NCBI RefSeq assembly: GCF_024519465.1
Contig: NZ_JALJRW010000001.1
Location: 62,001-126,000, forward strand
Direction: 5' to 3'
DNA from: Stenotrophomonas sp. Ste86
GTDB taxonomy: Bacteria; Pseudomonadota; Gammaproteobacteria; Xanthomonadales; Xanthomonadaceae
Length of the DNA stretch: 64,000 nucleotides
A model generated the notes under the pieces. That model saw nothing but the letters and a program-made list of their open reading frames with translations, did no database searches and was not told the DNA's origin. The translations under genes were made by a program, and so were the position numbers. Shown here piece after piece: positions 51,765 to 61,263 of this stretch (the first letter of the stretch is position 1; each line of letters starts with the position of its first letter).

Positions 51765-53416
51765 CAGCGCGGTCCTCCTGTCTGTTGGATGTAACGTTCG
51801 CGCAGTTGCGCGCGCAGTTCGCGACGGCTGATCTTGCCGACCGCCGTGGTGCCGAACGCCTCGACGAACACCACCTGGTCGGGCACCTTGAACGCAGCCA
51901 GGCCACGTCCACGCACCCAGGCCTTGAGGCTGGCTGCCGTCGGCGGGGTATTTCGTGCGATCACGAATGCGCAGCTGCGCTCGCCCAAGTACGGATCGGG
52001 CATGGACACCACCGCCGCATCGAACACCTCGGCGTGCGCCAGCAGATGGTCTTCGATCTCTTCGGCGGAGATCTTCTCGCCGGCCCGGTTGATGTGGTCC
52101 CCGGCCCTGCCCTGCACCACCAGGTAGCCACCGGCCAGCTGCTGCACCCTGTCACCGGTGCGGTAATAGCCGTCTTCGGTGAACGAGCGCGCATTGGCCG
52201 CCGCATCGTTGTGGTAGGCACGGATCGTATACGGACCGCGGGTGAGCAGATGGCCGACAGCGCCCTCGGCGACCGGATGGCCGTTGTCATCGACCACCAG
52301 TACCTCGTCGTCGGGCGAGATCGGTCGGCCCTGCGTGCCCACCACCACGTCCTGCGGGTCGTGCAGCCGCGTGTAGTTCACCAGCCCTTCGGCCATGCCG
52401 AACACCTGCTGCAACTGGCAGCCCAACGCATCGATCACGCGCCTGGCCGCTTCCGGCACCAGCTTGGCGCCGCCCACCTGCAGCACGTTCAGGCTGGACA
52501 GATCATGCGTCGTACTCCGGGCGGCCTGGGCCCACAGCAGCGCCAACGGTGGCACCAGACCCACACAGGTGACGCCTTCGCGCGCGATCAACGGAAACGC
52601 TACATCCGGTCCCGGGCCCGGGCTGAGTACCACCCGCGCACCGGCGTACAACGCACCGAAGAAACCGGGTGAGCTCATCGGGAAGTTGTGCGCGGCCGGC
52701 AGCGCGACCAGGTACACGCTGTCGCGGTCGATACCGCAGATGCCGTTGCTGGCACGGAACGAATAGATGTAGTCGTCATGCGTGCGCGGGATCAGCTTGG
52801 ACAACCCGGTGCTGCCACCGGACAGCTGCAGGAACGCCACCGATTGCGGGTCCGGATCGGCCGGCAGCTGCGAGATATCCCCCTCCAGCGCCGCTACGGC
52901 ACTGAACTCAGCTGCGTCGCCGACGATCAGCACATGCTGGAGCGTCGGCACCGCCGTCTGCAGTTCACGTGCAAGGGTGCGGTAATCGAAGCCGTCATGG
53001 CCGGATGCGGCAACGTAGCCGCGTGCCTGCGCCTTGCGCACGAAGTGGGTCACCTCGGTGATGCGATGCGCGGGCAACGCGTACACCGGGATCAAACCGG
53101 CACGCGTCAGCCCGCAGACCACTGTCACAAATTCGGGAACATTCCCCAGCTGCACCACCACGCGGTCGCCCGGCACCAGTCCGCCAGCGAGCAGGCCCGC
53201 GCCGATCCGGCCGGCTTCCTGCCACAACCCGGCGTAGCTCAGGCGGACCTCGCCCGCCACCACCGCGATGTCGTCGGCAAAGCGTTCGGCGCGATCACGC
53301 AGGAAACCAGGGAAGGTTTCGCCACGCCAGTAACCCGCGGCGCGATAGCGGGCGACCAGCGCCGCCGGCCAGGTCTGGCGCAGCGGCATCAGCGCAGATT
53401 CGTCCACGTCGTTCAT
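51764..53416 (-). CDS. entE: 2,3-dihydroxybenzoate-AMP ligase
   Basis: A 550-residue adenylating enzyme of normal length. [20 protein letters not shown] is the A3 core, [12 protein letters not shown] the aryl-acid pocket block, and [10 protein letters not shown] and [20 protein letters not shown] the C-terminal hinge with the late KISRREL Lys. It activates dihydroxybenzoate as AMP ester and loads it on EntB'. I chose the ATG at 53416 because GGAG lies six bases before it; the ATG at 53428 is an alternative. Confidence 0.94.
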   Translation of the reverse strand: MNDVDESALMPLRQTWPAALVARYRAAGYWRGETFPGFLRDRAERFADDIAVVAGEVRLSYAGLWQEAGRIGAGLLAGGLVPGDRVVVQLGNVPEFVTVVCGLTRAGLIPVYALPAHRITEVTHFVRKAQARGYVAASGHDGFDYRTLARELQTAVPTLQHVLIVGDAAEFSAVAALEGDISQLPADPDPQSVAFLQLSGGSTGLSKLIPRTHDDYIYSFRASNGICGIDRDSVYLVALPAAHNFPMSSPGFFGALYAGARVVLSPGPGPDVAFPLIAREGVTCVGLVPPLALLWAQAARSTTHDLSSLNVLQVGGAKLVPEAARRVIDALGCQLQQVFGMAEGLVNYTRLHDPQDVVVGTQGRPISPDDEVLVVDDNGHPVAEGAVGHLLTRGPYTIRAYHNDAAANARSFTEDGYYRTGDRVQQLAGGYLVVQGRAGDHINRAGEKISAEEIEDHLLAHAEVFDAAVVSMPDPYLGERSCAFVIARNTPPTAASLKAWVRGRGLAAFKVPDQVVFVEAFGTTAVGKISRRELRAQLRERYIQQTGGPR

Positions 53417-53432
53417 CAGCAACTCCATTGAC

Positions 53433-54611
53433 TCATGCAGAAGGCACGTGGTCGACGCCGAGGGCGTTCAACAGCGCGCCGAATTTCGCGGCGGTTTCGG
53501 CCACTTCCAATGCGGGCTCGGAGTCGGCGACGATCCCGGCCCCGGCATAGATTCGCGCCTGCCGGCCCTGCACGCGCGCGCAGCGGATCGCCACGTACCA
53601 GTCACCGTCGCCGTCGGCATCGGTCCAGCCCACTGCGCCGGCGTAGAAACCGCGCGGTACCGGTTCCAAAGCGCGGATCGTATCCAGCGCGAGCTGGCGT
53701 GGCGTGCCGCACACCGCCGGAGTGGGATGCAGGGCCGCCACCAATGCGGCCACCGGCGTGGCGGCATCGCTCAGCGTCGCCTCGATGCGCGTGCCGAGGT
53801 GCCACATCGTCGCAGTGGCATGCAGCGACGGGCGCGCATCGGCCTCGACATGAGTGCACCACGGCGCCAGCGCGGTGACGATGGCCTCGACCACGTGGCG
53901 GTGCTCGTCGTGGTCTTTCGCCGAGCCCAGCAGAGCCTGCGCGGTGCGCGCATCCTCCGCGGGATCGGCACTGCGCCGCGCCGATCCGGCCAGCGGATGC
54001 GAAAGCACCCGCGTGCCACGTCGCGACACCAGCAGCTCCGGGGTAGCGCCGACCAGCCAGGCGGGCGGCTCCGGCCCGTCGATCGGCAGCGGCACCAGAT
54101 AGGTGGCCACGCTCGGATCGTGGCCCAGTCGCGCGGCCAGCTCGCGCGGTGCGATGGGCTGCCCACTGTGCAGGTGCAGGCTGCGCGCCAGCACCACCTT
54201 GTGCAGGTCTGGCGCGGGCTGTTGCAACCGGGTCAACGCCTGGCGCACGGCATCGGCATAGTGCTGCGCGCTCGGCTCGGCGCTGACACTGCCGGAAAAA
54301 CGCGGCACCGGCGATGCCGGCAGTGCCGCCGCAGGCGCCAGCCACTCCGGCTGATGCAGCGCATCGTCGGCCTGTGGGTCGAACGGCAGCGCCCCCACCA
54401 GCAACGGCAGCCCGGCACGCGGCGCGGCAAAGAACGCGGCGACCCGCGCGGCCAGGCTGGCGGTACCACCACCGGGCAGGCGTGCGCGGCAACCGCGCGC
54501 GTCCAGCGAACGCAGCGGCGCGCGCAGCAGGAACTGCGCCGTGGCCGCCGCCTCGTCCACGCCGCCACCGTCTTCGTCGCGCTGCGCGCGCGCCTGCAGG
54601 CTGTCGTTCAT
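53433..54611 (-). CDS. entC: Isochorismate synthase
   Basis: A 392-residue chorismate-binding enzyme from the ATG at 54611 ([17 protein letters not shown]). [13 protein letters not shown], the [11 protein letters not shown] block and [12 protein letters not shown], then [14 protein letters not shown] are the family signature; the metal-binding Glu is in [13 protein letters not shown]. It isomerises chorismate to isochorismate, the first step of the pathway. Its start overlaps the exporter gene by four bases. Confidence 0.94.
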   Translation of the reverse strand: MNDSLQARAQRDEDGGGVDEAAATAQFLLRAPLRSLDARGCRARLPGGGTASLAARVAAFFAAPRAGLPLLVGALPFDPQADDALHQPEWLAPAAALPASPVPRFSGSVSAEPSAQHYADAVRQALTRLQQPAPDLHKVVLARSLHLHSGQPIAPRELAARLGHDPSVATYLVPLPIDGPEPPAWLVGATPELLVSRRGTRVLSHPLAGSARRSADPAEDARTAQALLGSAKDHDEHRHVVEAIVTALAPWCTHVEADARPSLHATATMWHLGTRIEATLSDAATPVAALVAALHPTPAVCGTPRQLALDTIRALEPVPRGFYAGAVGWTDADGDGDWYVAIRCARVQGRQARIYAGAGIVADSEPALEVAETAAKFGALLNALGVDHVPSA

Positions 54612-55810
54612 GCCGTCACCGCCACGCGATGGCGCATTGCCACGATGGAGAGCACCAGCAGCAGCGCGCCCACCAGCACATACGGTGCACTCGGCCGCCA
54701 TTGGTACAGCAGCGTGCCCAGCATCGGCCCGATCACCATGCCCAGGCCCTGCACCGACGCCACCGTGCCCGCCGCCGCGCCCTGCTCGTGGGCCTGCACC
54801 GAATCGGCGGCAAGCGCCTGGAACGACGGAAACACGAAGCCCATGCCGAACGCCGCGGCGGCGTACGCCAACAACAGTTCCCAGCGCGCATCCACCAGCG
54901 CGACCGCCGCAAAGCCCATCGCCGAGATCAACGCGCCAATGGCGATCCAGCGGCGCGGCGATACGCCGCCGAGCTTCATCACCAACACCTGCGCCAGGAT
55001 CAGGCCCACCCCTACGGCGGTGAGGGCCAGGCCAGCCGCCTGCGCGCCATCGGTCGGCGACAGCTGCAACCGGTCGATGGCAAAGAATCCAACCGTCACC
55101 TGGGCGATGGTCACCGACACCATCGCCGCGAAGACCGCCAGGATCGGCAGGCGCAGGCGTGCATCGGTCCAGCCCAGGCGCTGACGCGGCCCGGTCGGCG
55201 CCGTCGCGGCCACCGGCGCGTCGGCCGGCAACCGCCACGCGATCACCGCCAGCGACAGCAGCGGCAGCAACGCGGCGACATACAAGGTCAACGACAGCTG
55301 ATGGAAGGCGATCCAGCCCGCAGCGGCCGGCCCTATCACCATGCCCAGCGCATTGGCGCTGCCGAGTTTGGCCATGGCCGCAGCGCGTTGCCCGGGCGCG
55401 GCACCATCGGCCACCATCGCCGCTGCCGTGGGCGGCACCGCGGCGTAGAACAACCCCACCAGCGCCCGCGTCCCCACCAGCACCACCACCGACAGCCACA
55501 GCGCCGGCGGCCGGGCCAGCGCGGCATCGACGAACACCGCCATGACCACGTAGATCACCACGTAAGCGGCCAGCGCGATCAGCAGCACGCGCTTGCGCCC
55601 GATCCGGTCGCTCAACGTGCCCCAACGGCGTGCGGACAGCATCCACAACACGCCGGCGGCGGTCACCGACAAGCCGGCATGCCATTCGGCCAGGCCCAGC
55701 AGACGCACCACCGGGCCCACCACCGCCACGAAGGCCATCATCGCCATCGTGCCGGTCAGGGCGGCGAACACCAGGGCCGGTAAACCGGGTACTACCGAAC
55801 GCTCACGCAT
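54608..55810 (-). CDS. entS: MFS siderophore exporter
   Basis: A 400-residue protein from the ATG at 55810 (MRERSVVPGLPALVFAALTG) with 12 expected membrane helices. The loop 2-3 motif RRWGTLSDRIGRKRVLL is the MFS signature, and LGMVIGPAAAGWIAF a helix-5 antiporter-like motif. Position at the head of the siderophore operon, with translation coupled to entC, makes export of the catecholate siderophore the likely job. The name follows the operon as known in S. maltophilia. Confidence 0.85.
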   Translation of the reverse strand: MRERSVVPGLPALVFAALTGTMAMMAFVAVVGPVVRLLGLAEWHAGLSVTAAGVLWMLSARRWGTLSDRIGRKRVLLIALAAYVVIYVVMAVFVDAALARPPALWLSVVVLVGTRALVGLFYAAVPPTAAAMVADGAAPGQRAAAMAKLGSANALGMVIGPAAAGWIAFHQLSLTLYVAALLPLLSLAVIAWRLPADAPVAATAPTGPRQRLGWTDARLRLPILAVFAAMVSVTIAQVTVGFFAIDRLQLSPTDGAQAAGLALTAVGVGLILAQVLVMKLGGVSPRRWIAIGALISAMGFAAVALVDARWELLLAYAAAAFGMGFVFPSFQALAADSVQAHEQGAAAGTVASVQGLGMVIGPMLGTLLYQWRPSAPYVLVGALLLVLSIVAMRHRVAVTA

Positions 55811-56036
55811 GGACCACCACCGCCAATCAGAGGAAGGGCGCGCGGCGCGGCGGCGCGGCGCGTCGAATCGATCGGCTTGGGCGATCAAGGTCGCCGTGGC
55901 TATCCATTCAAATGATAACAGGTCGCATTCGCAGATGCCCGCACAGGGTGATGCGGCGTTCAGCACATTGACGACGATCAACCCGCACACACATCGGCCC
56001 GACTAAGCTGGATCCATCCCACCCCGGCACTCTGCA
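55811..56036 (-). promoter_or_regulatory. Promoter region of the ent operon, with Fur-like box at 55911-55929
   Basis: AATGATAACAGGTCGCATT at 55911-55929 has half-sites AATGATAA and (on the other strand) AATGCGA around a short centre, which fits the gammaproteobacterial Fur pattern of A/T-rich GATAAT-like repeats. It sits about 100 bases before entS, as expected for iron repression. No other clear site is seen. Confidence 0.6.
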
Positions 56037-56498
56037 ATGGCGTCACTGCCCCCCATCACCGCCCTGCCCGGCATCGTCGCCGATATCGCGCAGGGGCTGT
56101 CGGTACAGATCATCAGCCTCACCGGCGAAATCTGGAGCGGCGACGTGCGCGAGATCAGCCTGCCCGGCAGCGAGGGTCGCTTTGGCGTATTGGCGCAGCA
56201 CGCACCGCTGCTGGCCACGTTGCGCGAAGGCATGGTTTCGGTGTTTCCGCTCGCCGCCGAGCCGCCGTTGCATGTCTATGTGTCCGGCGGACATGTCGAA
56301 GTGCAGCCGGGCAAGGTGATCGTGCTGGCCGATCTGGGGCTTCGCAGCGAAAACCTGGACGACGCACGCGCCCGCGCCGCACGCGAGGCCGCCACCTCGC
56401 CAATGGCCGCCGAACTGACCAATCCGGACAACGCCAAGGTGCATGCCGAACTGGCCTGGCAACGGGGACAGCAACTGCGCGCGTTGCCCTGGAAGTAA
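56037..56498 (+). CDS. Orphan F-type ATP synthase epsilon subunit
   Basis: A 153-residue protein that keeps the epsilon-subunit layout: beta-sandwich (IISLTGEIWSGDVREISLPG, then GRFGVLAQHAPLLATLREG and VYVSGGHVEVQPGKVIVLAD) and a two-helix end (LDDARARAAREAATSPMAAE). It is slightly longer than usual at the N-terminus (about 18 residues). No other atp gene is near; it stands alone between the siderophore operon and nrdA. It could be a second regulatory epsilon that inhibits ATP hydrolysis under a given condition, or a diverged relic. Confidence 0.85.
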   Translation: MASLPPITALPGIVADIAQGLSVQIISLTGEIWSGDVREISLPGSEGRFGVLAQHAPLLATLREGMVSVFPLAAEPPLHVYVSGGHVEVQPGKVIVLADLGLRSENLDDARARAAREAATSPMAAELTNPDNAKVHAELAWQRGQQLRALPWK

Positions 56499-56512
56499 CC
56501 CCCGCGCCATCG

Positions 56513-56550
56513 GCAGGGACGCCGTGAACCGACCCACGGTCGGCCCCTGC
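56513..56550 (+). terminator. Two-part hairpin after the epsilon gene
   Basis: An inner stem CCGACC-CAC-GGTCGG (56529-56543) lies within an outer stem GCAGGG/CCCTGC. It begins 15 bases after the epsilon-subunit stop. A T run (GCGTTTTTTC) follows at 56558, so termination is likely. Confidence 0.6.
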
Positions 56551-56623
56551 GTGCTAGCGTTTTTTCAGACGACGCCCCGCCCGCACGGCTGCGGCGTTTG
56601 GTCACGTCCGGCACCTCATCAAC

Positions 56624-56670
56624 CCAACATATGATGTTGACGATGAGGCAGACCCACACTATGTTGTGTT
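56624..56670 (+). promoter_or_regulatory. Paired NrdR-like boxes upstream of nrdA
   Basis: Two dyad-symmetric 16-base sites, CCAACATATGATGTTG (56624-56639) and CACACTATGTTGTGTT (56655-56670), are separated by 15 bases, so their centres are 31 bases apart. This is the usual layout of NrdR boxes, three helical turns apart, at ribonucleotide reductase promoters. The sequences fit the ACAC...GTGT-type consensus only partly. Nothing else coding is seen in the 380-base gap. Confidence 0.5.
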
Positions 56671-56878
56671 CATCGGCTCCCCGCTTCCGCCAGGCCCGGT
56701 TCCTCGTTGCGCCCCCGCAGACCGCTCCGGTCGCAGGGCGTGACCACCCGAACGGCGCCTGGTTGCGAGAGCGTTGCCCGGATACATCCGGGGATGATCC
56801 CCCTGCCTCCATGACGCCCGCCCGGCCGTCGCGATGCCTGCATCGCGACGCGACAACTGCGCACCGCATGGATTTCCG

Positions 56879-59254
56879 ATGATCAACGACGACACCCCGC
56901 TCTCCGCACCCTCCGCCTCCTTCGATCACACCGCCCCGCTCGGCGGCGATGGTCTGTGGATCACCAAGGAAGGCGGCAACCGCCGCATGCCCTTCGCCCC
57001 GCCGCGACTGCTGCGCTCCATCCAGGGGGTACACGCAGAATTTCCGCAGCTGGACCTGGCCGACTACCAGCGGGCCGTGCTGGCACTGGTGCACCGCCGC
57101 GAACAGCTCACTGCCGATGAACTGGTCGACCTGCTGATCCGCGAGGCCGAGTCGCGCATCGACCTGGTCGCGCCGGACTGGGAGCACTTCGCCGCACGGC
57201 TGTACCTGCGCCGGCTGTACAAGCGCGCCAGCAAGAATCGCTTTTACGATGCCAGCCTCAAGTACGGTTCCTACGTCGGCCTGCAGGAGAGCCTGGCCGA
57301 CCGCAACGTGTACTCCATCGACATCCTCAAGGCCTATTCCAAGGAGGAACTGGAAGAGGCCGGGCGCATGATCGAGCCAGACCGCGACCTCCTGTTCGCC
57401 TACAACGGGCTGTACCTGCTGGCCACGCGCTACCTGGCCACCGACCACTCGCGCGCGGTCTATGAGCTGCCGCAGGAGCGTTGGCTGACCATCGCGCTGT
57501 ACCTGATGCAGAACGAACACCTCAGCGGCGACCGCACCCGCGCACGGCGCATGCGCCTGGTGCGCGAGGTGTACTGGGCGCTGTCGCACCTGTACATGAC
57601 CGTGGCCACGCCGACCCTGGCCAACGCCGGCAAGGTCGGCGGCCAGTTGTCGTCGTGCTTCATCGACACCGTCGACGACAGCCTGCAGGGCATCTACGAC
57701 TCCAACACCGATGTTGCCCGCGTATCCAAGCACGGCGGCGGCGTGGGCGCCTACCTGGGCTACGTGCGCTCGGCCGGCGCGGCCATCCGCGGCGTGGCCA
57801 ACTCCTCAGGCGGCGTGGTGCCGTGGATCAAGCAGCTCAACAACACCGCGGTCAGCGTCGACCAGCTCGGCCAGCGCAAGGGCGCCATCGCGGTGTACCT
57901 GGACGTCTGGCATCGCGACATCGAGGCCTTCCTCGACCTGCGCCTGAACAACGGCGACCAGCGCCTGCGCGCGCACGATGTGTTCACCTCGGTATGCCTG
58001 CCGGACCTGTTCATGGAGGCGGTGGAACGGCGCGGCGACTGGTATCTGTTCGATCCGTACGAAGTGAAGCGGATCAAGGGCTGGTACCTGCAGGACGTCC
58101 ACGATGAGCAGCGTGGCCAGGGCAGTTTCCGCGAACGGTACGCCGAGGTCGTCGCCGACGAACGCATCAGCCGTCGCACGATCAAGGCCATCGACCTGTT
58201 CAAGCGGATCATGGTCAGCCAGCTGGAAACCGGCAACCCCTTCATGTTCTACCGGGACGAAGTGAACCGGATGAACCCCAACAAGCACGCCGGCACGGTG
58301 TACTCCAGCAACCTGTGCACCGAGATCCTGCAGAACATGAGTCCGACCCGGCTGATGCAGGAAATGATCAGTGGCGACCAGATCGTCACCACCCGCCAGG
58401 CCGGCGATTTCGTGGTGTGCAACCTGTCCTCGATCAATCTCGGTCGTGCGGTCACCGCCGCGCCGGACCTGCTGTCCAGCGACGTGCTGGAACGGCTGGT
58501 GCCGATCCAGGTACGCATGCTCGACAACGTCATCGACCTCAACCAGTTGCCGGTTCCGCAGGCCACCATCACCAACCGCAAGTACCGCGCGATCGGCTTG
58601 GGCACCTTCGGCTGGCACCATCTGCTGGCACTCAAGCAGATTGACTGGAACGACGCGCAGGCCGAGGACTACGCCGACAGCCTCTACGAGCGCATCAACT
58701 ACCTGGCCATCCAGGCCAGCATGCGCCTGGCCGAAGAGAAGGGCCGCTACAGCGCCTTCCTCGGCAGCGACTGGCAGACCGGCGAGTACTTCCTTGCGCG
58801 CGGCTACGACAGCCCCGACTGGCAGGAACTGGCCGCGCAGGTCAGCGTGCACGGGCTGCGCAACGGCTGGCTGCTGGCGGTGGCACCGAACATGAGTACC
58901 GCGCAGATCGCCGGCTCCAGCGCCTCGATCGACCCGGTATACGGCGCGTTCTACTACGAAGAGAAGAAGGATTTCCGCCGCCCGGTCGCCGCCCCCGGGT
59001 TGTCGCTGGACACCTACCCGTACTACGAAAAGGGCGCCTACCGCCTGGACCAGTTCGCCAGCATCCGCCAGAACGCACGCCGCCAGCGCCACGTGGACCA
59101 GTCGATCAGCTTCAACCTCTACGTGCCCAGCACCATCCGCGCCAGCACCCTGCTCGCACTGCACATGAGCGCCTGGCGCGAAGGCCTGAAAACCACGTAT
59201 TACGTGCGCTCCAACGACATCGACATCACCGAATGCGACTGGTGTGGCAGCTGA
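56879..59254 (+). CDS. nrdA: Class I ribonucleotide reductase, large subunit
   Basis: A 791-residue protein from the ATG at 56879 (MINDDTPLSAPSASFDHTAP). The redox-active Cys260 is in GGQLSSCFID, thiyl Cys480 in SSNLCTEI, and its partner Cys514 in FVVCNLSSINL; the C-terminal redox pair is ECDWCGS. The N-terminal 90 residues (RMPFAPPRLLRSIQGVHAEF) resemble a shortened, degenerate ATP-cone, so ATP/dATP activity control may be weak. It reduces ribonucleotides to deoxyribonucleotides. nrdB, a flavodoxin and a thioredoxin-like gene follow. Confidence 0.94.
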   Translation: MINDDTPLSAPSASFDHTAPLGGDGLWITKEGGNRRMPFAPPRLLRSIQGVHAEFPQLDLADYQRAVLALVHRREQLTADELVDLLIREAESRIDLVAPDWEHFAARLYLRRLYKRASKNRFYDASLKYGSYVGLQESLADRNVYSIDILKAYSKEELEEAGRMIEPDRDLLFAYNGLYLLATRYLATDHSRAVYELPQERWLTIALYLMQNEHLSGDRTRARRMRLVREVYWALSHLYMTVATPTLANAGKVGGQLSSCFIDTVDDSLQGIYDSNTDVARVSKHGGGVGAYLGYVRSAGAAIRGVANSSGGVVPWIKQLNNTAVSVDQLGQRKGAIAVYLDVWHRDIEAFLDLRLNNGDQRLRAHDVFTSVCLPDLFMEAVERRGDWYLFDPYEVKRIKGWYLQDVHDEQRGQGSFRERYAEVVADERISRRTIKAIDLFKRIMVSQLETGNPFMFYRDEVNRMNPNKHAGTVYSSNLCTEILQNMSPTRLMQEMISGDQIVTTRQAGDFVVCNLSSINLGRAVTAAPDLLSSDVLERLVPIQVRMLDNVIDLNQLPVPQATITNRKYRAIGLGTFGWHHLLALKQIDWNDAQAEDYADSLYERINYLAIQASMRLAEEKGRYSAFLGSDWQTGEYFLARGYDSPDWQELAAQVSVHGLRNGWLLAVAPNMSTAQIAGSSASIDPVYGAFYYEEKKDFRRPVAAPGLSLDTYPYYEKGAYRLDQFASIRQNARRQRHVDQSISFNLYVPSTIRASTLLALHMSAWREGLKTTYYVRSNDIDITECDWCGS

Positions 59255-59272
59255 CGACCGCAGGTCGTCAGC
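59250..59272 (+). terminator. Hairpin overlapping the nrdA stop codon
   Basis: GCTGACGACC, loop GCA, GGTCGTCAGC: a perfect ten-base stem that includes the nrdA stop codon. It leads straight into the SMAG array. It may attenuate transcription or protect the nrdA message rather than fully stop it, since nrdB follows. Confidence 0.55.
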
Positions 59273-59384
59273 GGTAGTGCCGGCCGCTGGCCGGCAGCCA
59301 GGCACAGCCCGTCCACGGTAGTGCCGGCCGCTGGCCGGCAACCAGGCACAGCCCATCAACGGTAGTGCCGGCCGCTGGCCGGCA
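59273..59384 (+). repeat. Array of three SMAG repeats between nrdA and nrdB
   Basis: Copies of GGTAGTGCCGGCCGCTGGCC + GGCA start at 59273, 59317 and 59361, exactly 44 bases apart. The 20-base spacers are also near identical (a CAGGCACAGCCC core), so the whole 44-base unit has been duplicated in tandem. Each core folds into a GCCGGCC/GGCCGGC stem. These are REP-type elements known as SMAG in Stenotrophomonas, usually moved by a RAYT transposase; none is in the window. Confidence 0.92.
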
Positions 59385-59423
59385 ACCAGGCAAACGCACG
59401 TAACCGACAACCAGGACACCCCC

Positions 59424-60464
59424 ATGGCAACACCGCTCGAACGCATCAAGATCCTCGAACCGCGCCACCCCAACCGCTCCACCGGCATCATCAACGGCCG
59501 CACCAGCGGCATCCTCAACTGGAACGACATCCCCTACCCGTCCTTCTACCGGGCGTACAAGGAGCTGTCGACCAACTTCTGGATCCCCGACGAAGTCGAC
59601 ATGAAGGGTGACGCGCGCGGGTACGGCGAGCTCAGCGCGCGCGAAAAGAACGCCTACGATTCCATCATCGGCCTGCTGGCCACGCTGGATTCGCCGCAGA
59701 CCCGCTTCATCTACAACGTCGCCGAATACATCACCGACCCGGCCGCGCACGCCAATGCGGCGATCATCGGCCAGCAGGAGGTGATCCACAACGAGAGCTA
59801 CAGCTACGTGCTGGCCTCCATCGCCGGGCTGGCCGACCAGAACCGGGTCTTCGAGATCGCACGCACCCACCCCACCATCCAGGCGCGCAACCAGCCGATC
59901 ATGCAGTCCTATGACGACTTCATGCGCGAGAAGACCGCCGAAACGCTCATCCGCTCGCTGATCCAGTCCTCGATCCTGGAAGGCATCAATTTCTATTCGG
60001 GCTTCGCGTTCTTCTACAACCTGGTGCGGCAGAACCGCATGACCGGCACCGGCAAGATCATCAGCTTCATCAACCGCGACGAACTGGCCCATACCAAGTT
60101 CATCAGCGAGTTGATCCGCGCCATCATCGGCGAGAACCCGCAGCTGCAGGGCGACCAACTCACCGCCTACGTGCACGACGCCTTCGAGCATGCCATCGCC
60201 CTGGAAACCCGCTGGACCGGTGAGGTGCTGGACGGCATCGACGGCATCGACGTGGACGAGATGATCCGCTACGTGAAATACCGCGCCAACAAGATGGCCG
60301 GCATGCTCGGCATCGAGAAGCTCTACAGCGATACCAGCGTCAACGTGATGCCGTGGATCAAGGCCTACGCCGACAACTTCACCGAAACCAAGACCGACTT
60401 CTTCGAGATGCGCAACGCCAGCTACAAAAAGACCAATGCGGACAACGGCTTCGACGATCTGTAG
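59424..60464 (+). CDS. nrdB: Class I ribonucleotide reductase, radical-generating small subunit
   Basis: A 346-residue protein. All metal ligands are present: Asp89 (TLDSPQTRF), Glu119 and His122 (QEVIHNESY), Glu186 (ILEGINFYS), Glu220 and His223 (RDELAHTKF). The radical Tyr126 is in NESYSYVL. The protein therefore should form a standard dimetal-tyrosyl radical and supply it to NrdA. A flavodoxin gene follows 12 bases later, as in class Ib operons, so a manganese or flavodoxin-assisted cofactor is possible. The SMAG array separates it from nrdA by about 170 bases. Confidence 0.94.
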   Translation: MATPLERIKILEPRHPNRSTGIINGRTSGILNWNDIPYPSFYRAYKELSTNFWIPDEVDMKGDARGYGELSAREKNAYDSIIGLLATLDSPQTRFIYNVAEYITDPAAHANAAIIGQQEVIHNESYSYVLASIAGLADQNRVFEIARTHPTIQARNQPIMQSYDDFMREKTAETLIRSLIQSSILEGINFYSGFAFFYNLVRQNRMTGTGKIISFINRDELAHTKFISELIRAIIGENPQLQGDQLTAYVHDAFEHAIALETRWTGEVLDGIDGIDVDEMIRYVKYRANKMAGMLGIEKLYSDTSVNVMPWIKAYADNFTETKTDFFEMRNASYKKTNADNGFDDL

Positions 60465-60476
60465 GAACGCGCGGCC

Positions 60477-60959
60477 ATGAACCTCCTGCTTGCCTATGCA
60501 TCGTTGAGCGGCAACACCCGTGAAGTGGCGCGGCTGCTGGCTGCTTACTGCGCCGAGCGAGGTCATGCGGTGCGCTGCCTGGACGTGGACAGCGACCCGG
60601 TGGCCGATGCCCTTGCCCAGCCGCATGCGGGGTTGCTGCTGGGCTGCTGGACCGACAACGCCGGCCGCACGCCCGCGGAGATGAAGCAGTTCGTGGCCAC
60701 GCTGCGCGACGGACCGGGGCTGCCGCCCGGCGAAACCGTGGCGGTGTTCGGTACCGGGGAAACCCAGTGGGGCCTGGAGTTCTACTGTGGCGCCGCGCAC
60801 CGGCTGGCCCGTTTTTTCGGCTCGCCACTTCCGGTGCTGGAGATCGAGCAGATGCCGCACGGCAGCGACGACACCCACACCATTCACCGCTGGGCCGACC
60901 GTGTGCTGGCCCATTTCGAGACGCCTTCCAATGCTGACCCTGCACGCCACCACCGCTGA
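60477..60959 (+). CDS. Flavodoxin-like protein of the nrd operon
   Basis: A 160-residue flavodoxin. LLAYASLSGNTREVARLL is the FMN phosphate-binding loop (SxSGNT), GCWTDNAGRTP the 50s-type loop and VFGTGETQWGLEFYCGAAH the 90s loop. It lies 12 bases after nrdB. It could donate electrons to the reductase or help assemble its cofactor like NrdI, but it is longer than typical NrdI (about 135-140 residues) and lacks a clear NrdI signature. Its end overlaps the next gene by 29 bases. Confidence 0.85.
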   Translation: MNLLLAYASLSGNTREVARLLAAYCAERGHAVRCLDVDSDPVADALAQPHAGLLLGCWTDNAGRTPAEMKQFVATLRDGPGLPPGETVAVFGTGETQWGLEFYCGAAHRLARFFGSPLPVLEIEQMPHGSDDTHTIHRWADRVLAHFETPSNADPARHHR

Positions 60960-61263
60960 CGACTACCATGCCGCCCTGCGCGAACACCCTGTTCTGCTGG
61001 TCGATTTCCACAAGGACGACTGCCCGGGCTGCCGGATGCTGGACATGTCGCTGGCCAGCGTCGCCGGTTCGCCCCGTGCGGCGGGTGTCGTGCTGCTCAA
61101 GGTGAAGCTGGAAACCATCGGCGAAGTGTTCTTCCGCAGCCTCGGCCTGCGCCAGACACCGACGTTGCTGTTGATCCGTGACGGCCAGGAAGTCACGCGG
61201 CTGGCCGGCTATCAGTCCCCCGGAAAGATCGGCGAGGCGTTGGCGTCGGTGATGCCCTCCTGA
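60931..61263 (+). CDS. Thioredoxin-like protein of the nrd operon
   Basis: A 110-residue thioredoxin-fold protein starting MLTLHATTADDYHAALREHP. The active site is DDCPGCRML (CPGC, not the usual CGPC) and cis-Pro follows in LRQTPTLLLI. No signal peptide, so cytoplasmic. The 29-base overlap with the flavodoxin gene couples the two. Likely reductant of NrdA's C-terminal Cys pair, in the manner of NrdH, by inference from position. Confidence 0.85.
   Translation: MLTLHATTADDYHAALREHPVLLVDFHKDDCPGCRMLDMSLASVAGSPRAAGVVLLKVKLETIGEVFFRSLGLRQTPTLLLIRDGQEVTRLAGYQSPGKIGEALASVMPS

Noticed and set aside
59273..59384. CRISPR array
   Set aside because: Three regular repeats with 20-base spacers look like a tiny array, but the spacers are near identical and the repeat is the known SMAG element; no cas genes.
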